This document shows, piece by piece, positions 53,657-62,985 of a stretch of DNA of 64,000 nucleotides. The first letter of the stretch is position 1, and each line of letters begins with the position of its first letter. Under the pieces are notes generated by a model, which was not told the origin of the DNA, searched no databases, and worked only from the letters and a program-made list of their open reading frames with translations. This DNA is from Segnochrobactrum spirostomi (GTDB lineage Bacteria; Pseudomonadota; Alphaproteobacteria; Rhizobiales; Segnochrobactraceae). Where the stretch lies: the NCBI RefSeq assembly GCF_009600605.1, contig NZ_VWNA01000001.1:3706501-3770500 (forward strand), given 5' to 3'. A program made the position numbers and the translations under genes.

Positions 53657-53712
53657 CGCCGCGCCGGCCGACCGCCCTTTACGCAAAAAGAACCGATCGG
53701 AGGAGACGACGC

Positions 53713-54777
53713 ATGGCCCTCGTTTCGATGCGCCAGCTTCTGGACCACGCCGCGGAGCACCGCTATGGCCTGCCGGCGTTCAACGTGAATTCGATGGAGC
53801 AGATCAAGGCGATCATGGACGCCGCGGCGGCGACGCGCAGCCCGGTGATCCTGCAGGGCTCCGCCGGCGCCCGGCGCTATGCCGGCGAGGCGTTCCTGCG
53901 CCATCTGGTGGCGGCCGCGGTCGAGACCTATCCCGACATCCCGATCGTGATGCACCAGGACCACGGCGCCTCGCCGGCGGTGTGCATCAACGCCATCCGC
54001 TCCGGGTTCTCCTCGGTGATGATGGACGGCTCGCTGAAGGAAGACGGCAAGACGCCGGCCGACCACGATTACAACATCGCCGTGACGCGGAAGGTCGTCG
54101 AACTGGCCCATGCGGTCGGCGTCTCCGTCGAAGGGGAGCTCGGCTGCCTCGGCTCGCTCGAAACCGGGGCCGGCGACAAGGAGGACGGCCACGGCGCCGA
54201 GGGCAAGCTCGACCGCGACCAACTCCTCACCGACCCCAACGAGGCGGCCGAATTTGTCCAGGCGACCCAGTGCGACGCGCTCGCAATCGCCATCGGCACC
54301 TCCCACGGCGCCTACAAGTTCACCCGCCGCCCGACCGGCGACATCCTCGCGATCGATCGGATCAAGGAGATCCACGCCCGCGTTCCGAACACCCATCTCG
54401 TCATGCACGGCTCCTCGTCGGTGCCGCAGGATCTCCTCGAGGAGATCCGCGTCCACGGCGGCGAGATCCGCGAGACCTACGGGGTGCCGGTCGAGGAGAT
54501 CCAGGAAGGCATCCGCTACGGCGTGCGCAAGGTGAACATCGACACCGACATCCGCCTCGCCATGACGGCTGCGATCCGCCGCGTTGCCGCGCGCGACAAG
54601 TCCGAGTTCGACCCCCGGAAGTTCATGCAAGCGGCGATGGACGAAGCGAAGCGCGTCTGCATCTCGCGCTTCGAAGCGTTCGGCGCCGCGGGCCAGGCGG
54701 ATCGCATCCGCCCGATCGGCCTCGACCGCATGGCGAGCCGCTATGCGAGCGGAGAGTTGTCGCAGGTCGTCCACTGA
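53713..54777 (+). CDS. fba: Class II fructose-bisphosphate aldolase (CbbA type)
   Basis: The 354-residue zinc aldolase joins dihydroxyacetone phosphate with glyceraldehyde-3-phosphate or erythrose-4-phosphate in the Calvin cycle. The zinc site is [13 protein letters not shown] near residue 80. Other marks are [15 protein letters not shown] near 137, GTSHGAYKF near 195 and [10 protein letters not shown] near 275. AGGAG at 53700-53704 fits the ATG. The operon seems to end after it, because a strong terminator lies at 54866-54896. Confidence 0.95.
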   Translation: MALVSMRQLLDHAAEHRYGLPAFNVNSMEQIKAIMDAAAATRSPVILQGSAGARRYAGEAFLRHLVAAAVETYPDIPIVMHQDHGASPAVCINAIRSGFSSVMMDGSLKEDGKTPADHDYNIAVTRKVVELAHAVGVSVEGELGCLGSLETGAGDKEDGHGAEGKLDRDQLLTDPNEAAEFVQATQCDALAIAIGTSHGAYKFTRRPTGDILAIDRIKEIHARVPNTHLVMHGSSSVPQDLLEEIRVHGGEIRETYGVPVEEIQEGIRYGVRKVNIDTDIRLAMTAAIRRVAARDKSEFDPRKFMQAAMDEAKRVCISRFEAFGAAGQADRIRPIGLDRMASRYASGELSQVVH

Positions 54778-54865
54778 TCCGGCTCCCGTCGGCGGGCTCC
54801 GGGCGGGGCACGACGCGGGACGGACGGAGGGGCGGTCTTGGTCGGGAAGCCACGCCCCTCTCGAG

Positions 54866-54896
54866 GGGCCGCCGGAGGCGATCCGGCGGCCCTTTT
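54866..54896 (+). terminator. Intrinsic terminator after fba
   Basis: GGGCCGCCGG (54866-54875) and CCGGCGGCCC (54883-54892) form a perfect 10-base stem with a seven-base loop, followed at once by TTTT. It lies 89 bases after the fba stop and 128 bases before rpe, so it should separate rpe from the main cbb transcript, or at least reduce read-through. Confidence 0.75.
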
Positions 54897-55023
54897 CGAA
54901 GCATGGCAGGCGAGGCTGCGCCGTGAGAGGGCCGCCGAACGCCGCTCCGACCGAACGAAACACACAGATGAGCGTGCTCCGACGTCGTCGAGACGCGGAC
55001 GCACACGAGCCAAGGAGGGGGCG

Positions 55024-55704
55024 ATGGCCCGTCAGCATCCGATCATCGCGCCGTCGATCCTGTCGGCGAACTTCGCCCGTCTCGGCGAAGAGGTCGCCGC
55101 GGTGCTCGCCGGCGGCGCCGAGTGGATCCATTTCGACGTGATGGACAACCACTATGTCCCGAACCTCACGATCGGTCCGCTGGTCCTGCAATCGCTGCGG
55201 CCGGAGACGCCGGCGCCGATCGACGTGCATCTGATGGTCAAGCCCGTCGATGCGCTGATCGAGGCGTTCGCCGCCGCCGGTGCCGACATCATCTCGTTCC
55301 ATCCGGAAGCGAGTGAGCATGTCGATCGCTCGATCCAGTTGATCCGCTCGAAGGGCGTGAAGGCGGGCCTCGTGCTCAATCCGGCGACGCCTCTCGCGGT
55401 GCTCGACCACACCTTGGACGCCCTCGATCTCGTCCTCGTCATGTCGGTCAATCCCGGTTTCGGCGGGCAGCCGTTCATCCCGGGCGCGTTCGACAAGCTG
55501 CGCCGCATCCGCCGCCTGATCGACGCGAGCGGCCGAGACATCCGCCTCGAGGTCGACGGCGGCGTGAAGCTCGACAATATCGGAGCGATCGCCGAGGCCG
55601 GGGCCGACACCTTCGTCGCCGGCAGCGCCATCTTCGGCGCCCCGGATTATGCGACGGCGATCCGCGCGATGCAGGCCCGGATCGGCGAGAGCGTCGCCGC
55701 GTGA
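55024..55704 (+). CDS. rpe: Ribulose-phosphate 3-epimerase
   Basis: The 226-residue TIM-barrel enzyme interconverts xylulose-5-phosphate and ribulose-5-phosphate. Catalytic blocks are [17 protein letters not shown] near residue 7, [17 protein letters not shown] near 37, DVHLMV near 68 and [17 protein letters not shown] near 140, all with the expected His and Asp ligands. An AAGGAGG precedes the ATG. It is the last Calvin-cycle gene here, after a terminator, and may have its own promoter. Confidence 0.96.
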   Translation: MARQHPIIAPSILSANFARLGEEVAAVLAGGAEWIHFDVMDNHYVPNLTIGPLVLQSLRPETPAPIDVHLMVKPVDALIEAFAAAGADIISFHPEASEHVDRSIQLIRSKGVKAGLVLNPATPLAVLDHTLDALDLVLVMSVNPGFGGQPFIPGAFDKLRRIRRLIDASGRDIRLEVDGGVKLDNIGAIAEAGADTFVAGSAIFGAPDYATAIRAMQARIGESVAA

Positions 55705-55819
55705 GGCGTCCGCGCGCCGGTCGTTCGCAGACCCGAGCCCAAGCGGGTTGACAGCCCGGCCCCCGGCGGGCACGTCCTGAGATTGCGCCACCGACCGTGG
55801 CCGGCTCGGGACAGAACGA

Positions 55820-57193
55820 ATGACCGATATTCGGGATGCGTGGACGACGGAGGTCGCCTCGTGGGGCGGCGTCGCACGGCCACGTCATCTCGTGCTCCGT
55901 CCGGGCACGCGTGCAGAGGCGCGTGCGATCGTTGCCGACGATAGCCGTCTGCCGTTGCTCGCCCACGGCTGTGGCCGCTCCTATGGCGACGTCGCCCTGA
56001 ACCCAGAGGGGCGCCTCGTCCAGATGACGGGGCTCGACCGCTTCATCGCCTTCGACCGCGACACCGGCCTGCTCACCTGTGAGGCGGGCGTGCGGCTCGC
56101 CGATATTCTCGATGCGGTGTGCCGCCCGGAGCCCGACGGCGGCGGCTGGTTTCTGCCGGTTTCGCCGGGTACGCGCTTCGTCACCGTCGCCGGGGCCATC
56201 GCCAACGACGTCCATGGCAAGAACCATCACGGCTTCGGCACGTTCGGCCGGCACGTCGCGGCGATCGAGCTCGCCCGCAGCGACGGCAGCGTCGAGACCA
56301 TCACGCCCGAGAGCCATCCCGATCTGTTCGCCGCGACCATCGGCGGGCTCGGCCTCACCGGCCTCATCCTGAGCGCCACGATCCGGCTTCGCCGGGTCGC
56401 CGGCACGGCGCTCGAGGCGGAGGACATCCGCTTCGACGACCTCGACGCCTTCTTCGCCCTCGCCGACGGCTCGGAGGCTTGGGAATACACGGCCGCCTGG
56501 ATCGATTGCCTCGCGACGGGGACAGCGACCGGGCGCGGGATCTTCTCTCGGGCACGGCACGCGCCGGGCCGCGCCGCCGTACCGCCGGCTTTGCGTCCGC
56601 GCAAGGCGGTTCCGCTGACGCCGCCGGTCTCGCTCGTCGGCGGCCTCTCGCTCAAGGCGTTCAACGCCCTCTATTGGCGCAAGCTCGGCCTCCGCGAGCG
56701 TGTCCTCAAGACGGGGTCCTACGAGCCGGTCTTCTACCCGCTCGATGCCATCGGGTCGTGGAACCGTCTCTATGGCCCGAAGGGCTTCTACCAATTCCAG
56801 TGCGTGGTGCCGCCCGGTGCGGACGGCCGCGCGGCGATCGCCGAGATGCTGCGGGTGATCGCGCAGTCCGGCCAGGGCTCGATGCTCGCGGTCCTGAAGA
56901 CCTTCGGCGATTTGCCGTCGCCCGGTCTGCTCTCGTTTCCGAAGCCCGGCATCACCCTCGCCCTCGATTTCCCGAACCGGGGGCCGGAGACGCTGGCGCT
57001 GCTCGCCCGGCTCGAAGCGGTCACGATCGAGGCCGAGGGGCGGATCTATCCGGCCAAGGATTCGTGCATGAGCGCGGCGAGCTTCACGCGGGGGTACCCC
57101 GCCAAGGCCGACTTCCAGCGCTGGATCGATCCGGCCTTCTCGTCTGCCTTCGCGCGGCGGGTTGGCCTGATCGGCGAGGGGAGCCGCGCATGA
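55820..57193 (+). CDS. FAD-binding oxidoreductase, DprE1-like (polyprenylphosphoryl-ribose oxidase)
   Basis: The 457-residue flavoprotein of the VAO/PCMH family closely follows mycobacterial DprE1: HGCGRSYGDVALNPEG near residue 50, VSPGTRFVTVAGAIANDVHG and GKNHHGFGTFGRHV near 133, and the C-terminal IYPAKDS with the catalytic Lys at about residue 413. DprE1 oxidises polyprenyl-phospho-ribose to the 2-keto form. The position equal to mycobacterial Cys387 is Ala (residue 381, in GITLALDFP). The stop overlaps the start of the DprE2-like gene (ATGA). The lipid substrate is inferred from homology and from the HAD-UbiA and GtrA genes at 18.5-20.4 kb. Confidence 0.88.
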   Translation: MTDIRDAWTTEVASWGGVARPRHLVLRPGTRAEARAIVADDSRLPLLAHGCGRSYGDVALNPEGRLVQMTGLDRFIAFDRDTGLLTCEAGVRLADILDAVCRPEPDGGGWFLPVSPGTRFVTVAGAIANDVHGKNHHGFGTFGRHVAAIELARSDGSVETITPESHPDLFAATIGGLGLTGLILSATIRLRRVAGTALEAEDIRFDDLDAFFALADGSEAWEYTAAWIDCLATGTATGRGIFSRARHAPGRAAVPPALRPRKAVPLTPPVSLVGGLSLKAFNALYWRKLGLRERVLKTGSYEPVFYPLDAIGSWNRLYGPKGFYQFQCVVPPGADGRAAIAEMLRVIAQSGQGSMLAVLKTFGDLPSPGLLSFPKPGITLALDFPNRGPETLALLARLEAVTIEAEGRIYPAKDSCMSAASFTRGYPAKADFQRWIDPAFSSAFARRVGLIGEGSRA

Positions 57194-57963
57194 CGAAGGG
57201 ATATGGGGATATGCGGAACGGAACCATGCGGATCGCCCTGTTCGGCGCTAATTCCGGCATCGCGGTCGCGACGGCGCGGGCGTTCGCCAAGACCGGTGCC
57301 CGCTTCGTGCTGGTCGGCCGCCGGGCCGAGCCGCTCGAGGCGCTCGCCGCCGATCTGGTGGTGCGGGGGGCCAAGGAGGCGGCGGTGCACGTCGCCGACC
57401 TCGCCGATCTCGACGCGCTGCCAACTGTGGCCGCGGGGGCATGGGAGCGTCTCGGCGGGCTCGATCTCGCCCTCATCGCCCACGGCACCCTGCCGGACCA
57501 GACGCTGCTCGAGCGCGATGCCGTCGCCGCCCGGCAGGCGATCGAGATCAACTTCATCAGCCCGGCGCTGCTCGCCAATGCGCTTGCCCCGCTGTTCGAG
57601 GGCGGACGCAGCGGTACCATCGCCGTCGTGAGTTCCGTGGCGGGCGAACGTGGACGCCGCAGCAACTATGTCTACGGCGCCGCCAAGGGCGGGCTCATTC
57701 GTTTCCTCGAAGGTCTGCGCCATCGCCTCGCGGCATCCGGCGTCCAGGTTCTCGATATCCGGCCGGGCTTCGTCTCGACGGCGATGACGGCGCACCTGAA
57801 GCAGGGCGGGCCTTTGTGGGCGACGCCGGACCGCGTCGCCGACGACATCGTGCGGGCGGTCGAGAAACGGCGCGCCGTGCTCCACACGCCCTGGTTCTGG
57901 GCCATCATCATGGCGATCGTGACGGCGCTGCCTCGCCCGATCTTCCATCGCACCAAGTTCTGA
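57190..57963 (+). CDS. SDR, DprE2-like (polyprenylphosphoryl-2-keto-ribose reductase)
   Basis: The 257-residue SDR has FGANSGIAVATARAFAKTG near residue 18 (a variant Gly-rich loop as in DprE2), the LIAHGTLPDQ segment and NYVYGAAKGGLIRFLEGLR with catalytic Tyr and Lys near residue 160. A C-terminal PWFWAIIMAIVTALPRPIFH could sit on the membrane. DprE2 reduces the keto intermediate to polyprenyl-phospho-arabinose. It is translationally coupled to the DprE1-like gene, as in mycobacteria. ATGs at 57190 and 57211 are both possible starts. Confidence 0.87.
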   Translation: MTKGYGDMRNGTMRIALFGANSGIAVATARAFAKTGARFVLVGRRAEPLEALAADLVVRGAKEAAVHVADLADLDALPTVAAGAWERLGGLDLALIAHGTLPDQTLLERDAVAARQAIEINFISPALLANALAPLFEGGRSGTIAVVSSVAGERGRRSNYVYGAAKGGLIRFLEGLRHRLAASGVQVLDIRPGFVSTAMTAHLKQGGPLWATPDRVADDIVRAVEKRRAVLHTPWFWAIIMAIVTALPRPIFHRTKF

Positions 57964-58009
57964 CCGCCTCACGGTCCGGCCGTCCCCCGCCGCGCATGAA
58001 GAGATATCT

Positions 58010-58936
58010 ATGAAGATCGTCGTCACCGGCGCCGCCGGCCTCGTCGGACAGAACCTGCTGCCGCGCCTCAAGGCGCGGGGGCACACCGAGATCGTCGCGA
58101 TCGACAAGCATCCGGCGAACGTGCGGACCTTGCGGGACCTGCACCCGGACATCGAGGTGATCGAAGCCGATCTCGCGGTGCCGGGCCCCTGGGCGGAGGC
58201 CGTGAAGGGATGCGAGGCGCTCGTGATCGGCCACGCCCAGATCGGCGGACTCGACGGCAGCGAGTTCGAGCGCAACAACGTCAAGGCGACCGAAAATCTC
58301 CTCGCCGCCTTTCGCGGCGCGCCGCGGCCCTATGTGGTGCATATCAGTTCGTCGGTGGTGAACTCGGTCGCCGTCGATTGGTACACCGAGAGCAAGAAGG
58401 CGCAGGAGACGCTCGTCGTCGGTGCCGGCTTCGCCGATGTTGTGCTGCGCCCGACCCTGATGTTCGGCTGGTTCGACCGCAAGCATCTCGGCTGGCTCGC
58501 CCGCTTCATGAAGCGTAGCCCGATCTTTCCGATCCCGGGCGACGGCCGCTACATCCGCCAGCCGCTCTATGTGGGCGACTTCTGCAACATCATCGTCGCC
58601 TGCCTGGAGCAGCGCCTGACGGGCGCCTACAACATCAGCGGACAAGAGCGGATCGACTATATCGACCTCATCCGCCTGGTGAAGGAGGCGTCTCACGCCG
58701 ATGCGGCGATCGTGAAGATCCCATACAGCCTCTTCAGGGCGCTCTTGACGATCTATGCGCTCGTCGATCGCAATCCGCCGTTCACGACGAAGCAGCTCGC
58801 GGCCCTCGTGACGCCGGACATCTTCGAGGTGATCGATTGGCCGGCGATCTTCTCGGTGCGCTCGACGCCGCTGAAGGAGGCGTTCACCGAAACCTTCAAC
58901 GATCCCGTCTATTCGAAGGTGGTACTCGAATTTTGA
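58010..58936 (+). CDS. NAD(P)-dependent epimerase/dehydratase
   Basis: The 308-residue extended SDR has VTGAAGLVGQNLLPRL near residue 5 and the catalytic Tyr-x-x-x-Lys in DWYTESKKAQETLV near residue 126. RPTLMFGWFDRKHLGWL and the later QPLYVGDFCNIIVACLE are typical of sugar-nucleotide epimerases and of quinone-chaperone-like relatives. The substrate is not recognisable. It lies 46 bases after the DprE2-like gene on the same strand, so it may act on the same sugar, for example another step on the lipid-linked pentose. Confidence 0.82.
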   Translation: MKIVVTGAAGLVGQNLLPRLKARGHTEIVAIDKHPANVRTLRDLHPDIEVIEADLAVPGPWAEAVKGCEALVIGHAQIGGLDGSEFERNNVKATENLLAAFRGAPRPYVVHISSSVVNSVAVDWYTESKKAQETLVVGAGFADVVLRPTLMFGWFDRKHLGWLARFMKRSPIFPIPGDGRYIRQPLYVGDFCNIIVACLEQRLTGAYNISGQERIDYIDLIRLVKEASHADAAIVKIPYSLFRALLTIYALVDRNPPFTTKQLAALVTPDIFEVIDWPAIFSVRSTPLKEAFTETFNDPVYSKVVLEF

Positions 58937-58967
58937 CGCCGCCGGACCCTTCGTAAGGGGCGGTGTC
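58935..58967. terminator. Hairpin between convergent epimerase and rgpF-type genes
   Basis: GACGCCGCC and a CCTT/AAGG top pair with GGCGGTGTC around a small bulge and the loop CGT. It spans exactly the space between two convergent stop codons. It may serve both directions; no T-run is seen. Confidence 0.4.
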
Positions 58968-59948
58968 AGGCCTGGGGCTGCTTCGCGCCCCAGAGCTTCC
59001 GCCCGACGATTGCGAGCCCGGCGATGGCGAGCGAGGCGGGCGCGGCGATCCACCAATAGCCGTCCGTCTCCAGCCGGTAGAGCGTCTGGACGAGGCGCCG
59101 ATAGATGCGCGTCGGCCGGTTGAGCGGCGCGGCAGGCCGGCGGCCGGCCATACGGGCGAGGTGGGCCCGGATCAGGTCCGCCCATTCGGGGAAATCCGCG
59201 CGATCTCCCGCAGCGCGTCCTCCCGCATCTCCGGCCCCATCTTGTCGCGGAGGAGCTCGATCTTCACGAAGGGTAGCCCGTCGCGGGTCAGAAGCTCGCG
59301 CCACAGAAAGTGGGTCGGGTTGAAGGCGAGGCGGCGCACCATCGGGCTCTGCACCACGAGCGGGCGGTAGTGGAACCCCGCGGCGGCGAGCGACGCCGTG
59401 GCCGCGACCTCGCCGTTGCGGATGATGTCGCGCTTCGGCATCGCCGCGAAGTCCTGGCTCATCAGCCGCCGGAACGCGTCGGATCGATGCGCCCGCGGCT
59501 CGAACAGCAGGAACCAGCTCTGGAGGTGCGGGCTGATCTGGAGGCTCTCCACCAGGCCGTAGATGTCGGCCGGTGCCGCGGTCAACCGGCGGAGCATGGC
59601 GGCGAGGTCGCCGATCGGGCCGTAGACGCTGTCGTTGGCGAGGAGGAGCCGGCCGCGCACCGCTGCGCCGTAGCGGGCGAACGCCTCGGACCACGAGCCG
59701 AAATCAAGTCCGCCGTTCGAACGGGTGAGAACGTCGGCGCACAAAGGCGCGATCCGCGCGGCGTCGTCCGCGTGCAGTTCCCCCGCGGACACGAGCACGA
59801 CCGAGAAGCCGCACCCGGCGATCGCCCGAAGATAGAGCTCGACATAGGGATCGATGCGACCATCCGGGTCGTAATGGGCGAAGAAGCAGACGTCCGCCTG
59901 GAGCGGTACGTCGGACGGCGCACGGGCGGGGTTCGTCATCGTGGTCAT
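58966..59948 (-). pseudogene. RgpF-family (rhamnan synthesis F) protein 1, frameshifted
   Basis: From the ATG at 59948 the frame encodes an RgpF-type glycan protein with FFAHYDPDGRIDPYVELYL near residue 20, LTRSNGGLDFGSWSEAF near 70 and LLLANDSVYGPIGDL near 100. After EIAR, near 59197-59203 (a CGCGCG stretch), it goes out of frame and stops at 59172. The next frame carries on with DFPEWADLIRAHLARMAG, a linker and a C-terminal membrane helix (WWIAAPASLAIAGLAIVG) to the stop at 58966. Adding one base gives 327 residues, nearly the size of the repaired homologue at 61769-62754. RgpF proteins help build rhamnose-rich glycans. It lies 108 bases past the Wzt-like gene. Confidence 0.82.
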
Positions 59949-60055
59949 CGATTTCGCCGGCCGTCGTCTTGTCACCCGAATGTCGTCGGGTTCCAATTCC
60001 GCTGACTACGATGCGGACGGCAAGCGCTTTTTCTCAGGTCCGCCCGGAGGCGCGG

Positions 60056-60796
60056 TCACAGCCCCTTGCGGTACACCTCAAGGACGGCGTCGATCTCGCC
60101 CTCGCTGATGATCCGGCCTTCCTTGAGCAGGATCGCCCGGTTGCAGTAGCGCTGCAGGGTCGGCGCGCTATGGGAGGCGAGCACGAGGATGCCGGCATTC
60201 TCGATGAGCTCTTCAAGTCGTGTCGTCGCCTTGGCGCCGAAGGCTTCGTCGCCGACCGCCACCAATTCGTCCATCAGCAGGATCTCGGGCTGACGCAGCG
60301 TCGAGATGGCGAAGGCGAGGCGCAGCGTCATCCCGCTCGAATAGGTGCGCATCGGCAGATCGAGATAGGCCCCGAGGCCCGAAAATTCGGCGATCCCCTC
60401 GATGTGCTGGCGGGATTCCGCCATCGTCATGCCGATGAAGGCGCCGCGCAGGATGATGTTCTCGATGCCGGTCAGCTCCGGATCCATGCCCATCGTGATG
60501 TTGATGAGCGAGGAGACCTTCCCGTCGATTGTCGTGGAGCCCTCCGAAGGCTCGTAGGCGCCGGACAAGACGCGAAGCAGGGTCGATTTGCCGGCGCCAT
60601 TGTGGCCGATCAGGGCGAGGCGATCGCCGGGCTTGAGATCGAGCGTGACGCCCCGCAGCGCCTGGACGCGTGTCACGCCGTGGTCTTGTGACACCGCACC
60701 GCCGACCGAGCGCAGGATGCTCGATTTCAGCGAGCGCCCGCTCGAATTGTAGATCGGAAACTCGACGGAAACGTTCTTGAGGCTGATCGATGGCAT
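60056..60796 (-). CDS. wzt: Polysaccharide ABC exporter ATPase (Wzt/TagH-like)
   Basis: The 246-residue ATPase has Walker A IGHNGAGKSTLLRVLSGAY near residue 65, the signature TYSSGMTLRLAFAIST near 150 and Walker B ILLMDELVAVGD near 170. The FPIYNSSGRSLKSSIL start and the MDPELTGIENIILRG block are typical of O-antigen and teichoic-acid exporters. There is no C-terminal carbohydrate-binding extension, so chain-end recognition is not built into this protein. It lies 8 bases after the permease gene. Confidence 0.9.
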   Translation of the reverse strand: MPSISLKNVSVEFPIYNSSGRSLKSSILRSVGGAVSQDHGVTRVQALRGVTLDLKPGDRLALIGHNGAGKSTLLRVLSGAYEPSEGSTTIDGKVSSLINITMGMDPELTGIENIILRGAFIGMTMAESRQHIEGIAEFSGLGAYLDLPMRTYSSGMTLRLAFAISTLRQPEILLMDELVAVGDEAFGAKATTRLEELIENAGILVLASHSAPTLQRYCNRAILLKEGRIISEGEIDAVLEVYRKGL

Positions 60797-60804
60797 GATT
60801 GATC

Positions 60805-61614
60805 TCACAGCCAATAGACGATGCGAGACCGGAACCGGGCGAACAGCGGCGCGGTCACGATGAAGAGGAGCGCTGTCCAGCCGAGCGCCATCCAATAGGC
60901 GGTGGCTTCCGGCACTTCACCTCGGATCGGCGCGCCCACCAGCTTGAGGAAGCTCGCGAACGGATTGGCGTCCACGAGAATGGCGCGGTGCCCGGTCATC
61001 TGATCGGACTTCCACATGATCGGCGTCAGGAAGAAAGCGATCTGCATGCCGTTCTGAATGATCTGCGGCAGGTCGCGGAAGCGGGTGCAGAGCACCCCAC
61101 ACCACACCGACGCGAGGAACCCCGCGATCAAGAGCAGCACCAGACCGGGAATGGCGAGCAGGATCGTCGGGCTCGGCACCACGCCGAAGATGAGGAAGAC
61201 GAGCGGGATGATGACGATGTTGTGGGCGAAGGCGATCAGGTTGCGCACGATCAGGCGCATTACGAAGGTCGATTTCGGCAGGGCTTCCTGCGTCAGATAG
61301 GTCGTCGCCTGGGTGAACACCGTTCCGGAATCCATGATGATTCCCTGGATCAGCGTCCACACGATGTAATTCACCGCGAGGTAGGGGATATAATCGTGAA
61401 CCGGCTGCTGGAACAGGAACGAATAGACGATACCGATGCCGCCGACGAAGACGGCCATGCTGAGCGTGATCCAGAACTGGCCGAAGCGCGAACGCTTGTA
61501 GCGGGCGCGGATGTCGTTGATGCCGAGAAGGTACCAGATTTCCCAGCGCGACACGCCATCTCGGATGTCACGGACGGCGTTGCGCCAGTCGGTGGAGGAC
61601 GGCCAGAGGGACAT
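60805..61614 (-). CDS. wzm: Polysaccharide ABC exporter permease (Wzm-like)
   Basis: The 269-residue membrane protein of the ABC-2 family has six predicted helices. Its amphipathic N-terminus WEIWYLLGINDIRARYKRS leads into the first helix, and RNLIAFAHNIVIIPLVFL lies near residue 110. It exports a lipid-linked glycan with the Wzt-like ATPase. I start at the ATG at 61614 because GGGAGAG precedes it; the 22 codons upstream are not family-like. It is the first gene of the exporter pair. Confidence 0.9.
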   Translation of the reverse strand: MSLWPSSTDWRNAVRDIRDGVSRWEIWYLLGINDIRARYKRSRFGQFWITLSMAVFVGGIGIVYSFLFQQPVHDYIPYLAVNYIVWTLIQGIIMDSGTVFTQATTYLTQEALPKSTFVMRLIVRNLIAFAHNIVIIPLVFLIFGVVPSPTILLAIPGLVLLLIAGFLASVWCGVLCTRFRDLPQIIQNGMQIAFFLTPIMWKSDQMTGHRAILVDANPFASFLKLVGAPIRGEVPEATAYWMALGWTALLFIVTAPLFARFRSRIVYWL

Positions 61615-61768
61615 ACGCTCTCCCGGAAGGGAACTATAAAACTCAAAAAAGCCGCCGCACGCGCACCGGGCGGAGAGCAAGGCACGACGCCCTAGAGCCC
61701 GAGTCGGTCCACAAGATGGCGTGAACGTGAGCCTACGCCCGGCTGTCTAACGAAGCGCCGGAAAACCG

Positions 61769-62754
61769 TCAACGCGGCGAACCCACGTCGGGTACGGGGT
61801 CGGGGAACGCGACCGCCCGCCGCAGCGCTTCGACGCTGGCGATCTTCTGGTGGTTCGACGCCGAAGCCGTCTCCGCCGGGATCGTCTTGATGCCGCGGAA
61901 TCCGGCGCACGCGGCGGCGACGAGCACGGAGCGTTCGAGGGCATGGGCGAGCGTCCCGTCGATCTGCCCCGCCTCCGGCTGGAAATCCTCGAGGCGGAGA
62001 TGGAGGTCGAGGATCGGCTGGAGGGCGGCCGGTCGTGCCCAGAACATCGAGCCCGAGGGAAAGTCGAGCGGCGTCTTCGGATCGAGGGCGAGGCCGATCC
62101 GCGCGAACGCGTCTCGTGCGATCGCGAAATTGCCGTCCCATCGGGGCGCCCGGGCACCGAGCCCGGTGCGGGCCGGGTAGACGATGCCGACATCAGGCGC
62201 CGCTTCGAAGATGGCGAGGGCGCTGGCGGCCGTCGCCGGCGATCCGACGAGCGCGCTCATGAGGGCCCGCCGCCATTCGTCGCCGCCCCGCGAATGCAGC
62301 GACTTCTTCGTATGGAGGAAGAGCACCCGGTCGAGATGGGGATAGATGTCGGCGAAGGCGACATATTTCGGCGCGATGTCGCGCCCCCGGTTCGGTACCA
62401 GACGCAGATCGACGGGCGTCCGGCCCGGATGGGCGGCGAGGATGTGCTCAATCTCGGCCTGCTTCTCGGTCGTGTCGGTGGATAGGAAGAGGCGGTGGCG
62501 GAGCGGGATCGCGTCGGTGAGGGCGAGGATCTCCGGCAGCACGTCCGGATAGAAGACGTGGCAGACGACGCCGATGCGCCGCTCGGCCGGCGGCGGGGGA
62601 CGGCATAGCCGAACGGCACGACGAGCGCGCGCTCCGGCGCGAGCCGCCGGTCGGCGAGGCGTTGGCGCAGTTCGCCCTTCAGCGTCCAGCCGAGCACGCG
62701 CAGGGCGCTGCCGGCGACCCGCCGCAGCGTCGGCGCGAAACGTCCGCCGTCCAT
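61769..62754 (-). pseudogene. RgpF-family (rhamnan synthesis F) protein 2, frameshifted
   Basis: The first frame starts at the ATG at 62754 (MDGGRFAPTLRRVAG) and reads well to VVPFGYAVP. There, at a run of five G (62595-62599, five C on the coding strand), it leaves frame. The next frame continues with ERRIGVVCHVFYPDVLPEIL, then VPNRGRDIAPKYVAFADIY and VLFLHTKKSLHSRGGDEWR, the hallmarks of RgpF, to a stop at 61769. One extra C would give 328 residues. Read alone, the downstream frame can start only at an internal codon near 62542 and lacks the N-terminal third. It flanks the Wzm/Wzt exporter on the other side from RgpF protein 1. Confidence 0.85.
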
Positions 62755-62985
62755 GCCCGTCTCCCTCACCACTTGCGTTCCGACAGACGCGCAGGCGGCC
62801 GGCCTCCGGTCAAGTGCGGGGCCTAAGCCGGGCTCAGCGCCGAATGCGGATACGCGGCCACTCACCGCTTTGCCTGAGCGAGGTTGCGCCCGCGGCCCCG
62901 GCCTGCGATGGAGCACGGGGCGCGCGGCCATCGACGCGGCGGCGCGCCGTTTCTCCGTGGCCCCCGTCGCGCCGAGCGCCCGCGC

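Noticed and set aside
51152-53686. An 844-codon minus-strand open frame opposite cbbF and cbbP
   Set aside because: Both genes on the plus strand are unmistakable Calvin enzymes. The antisense product has only low-complexity His/Asp/Arg/Gly composition.
53512-55791. A 759-codon minus-strand open frame opposite fba and rpe
   Set aside because: It is antisense to two conserved genes and spans the fba terminator. No protein family is visible.
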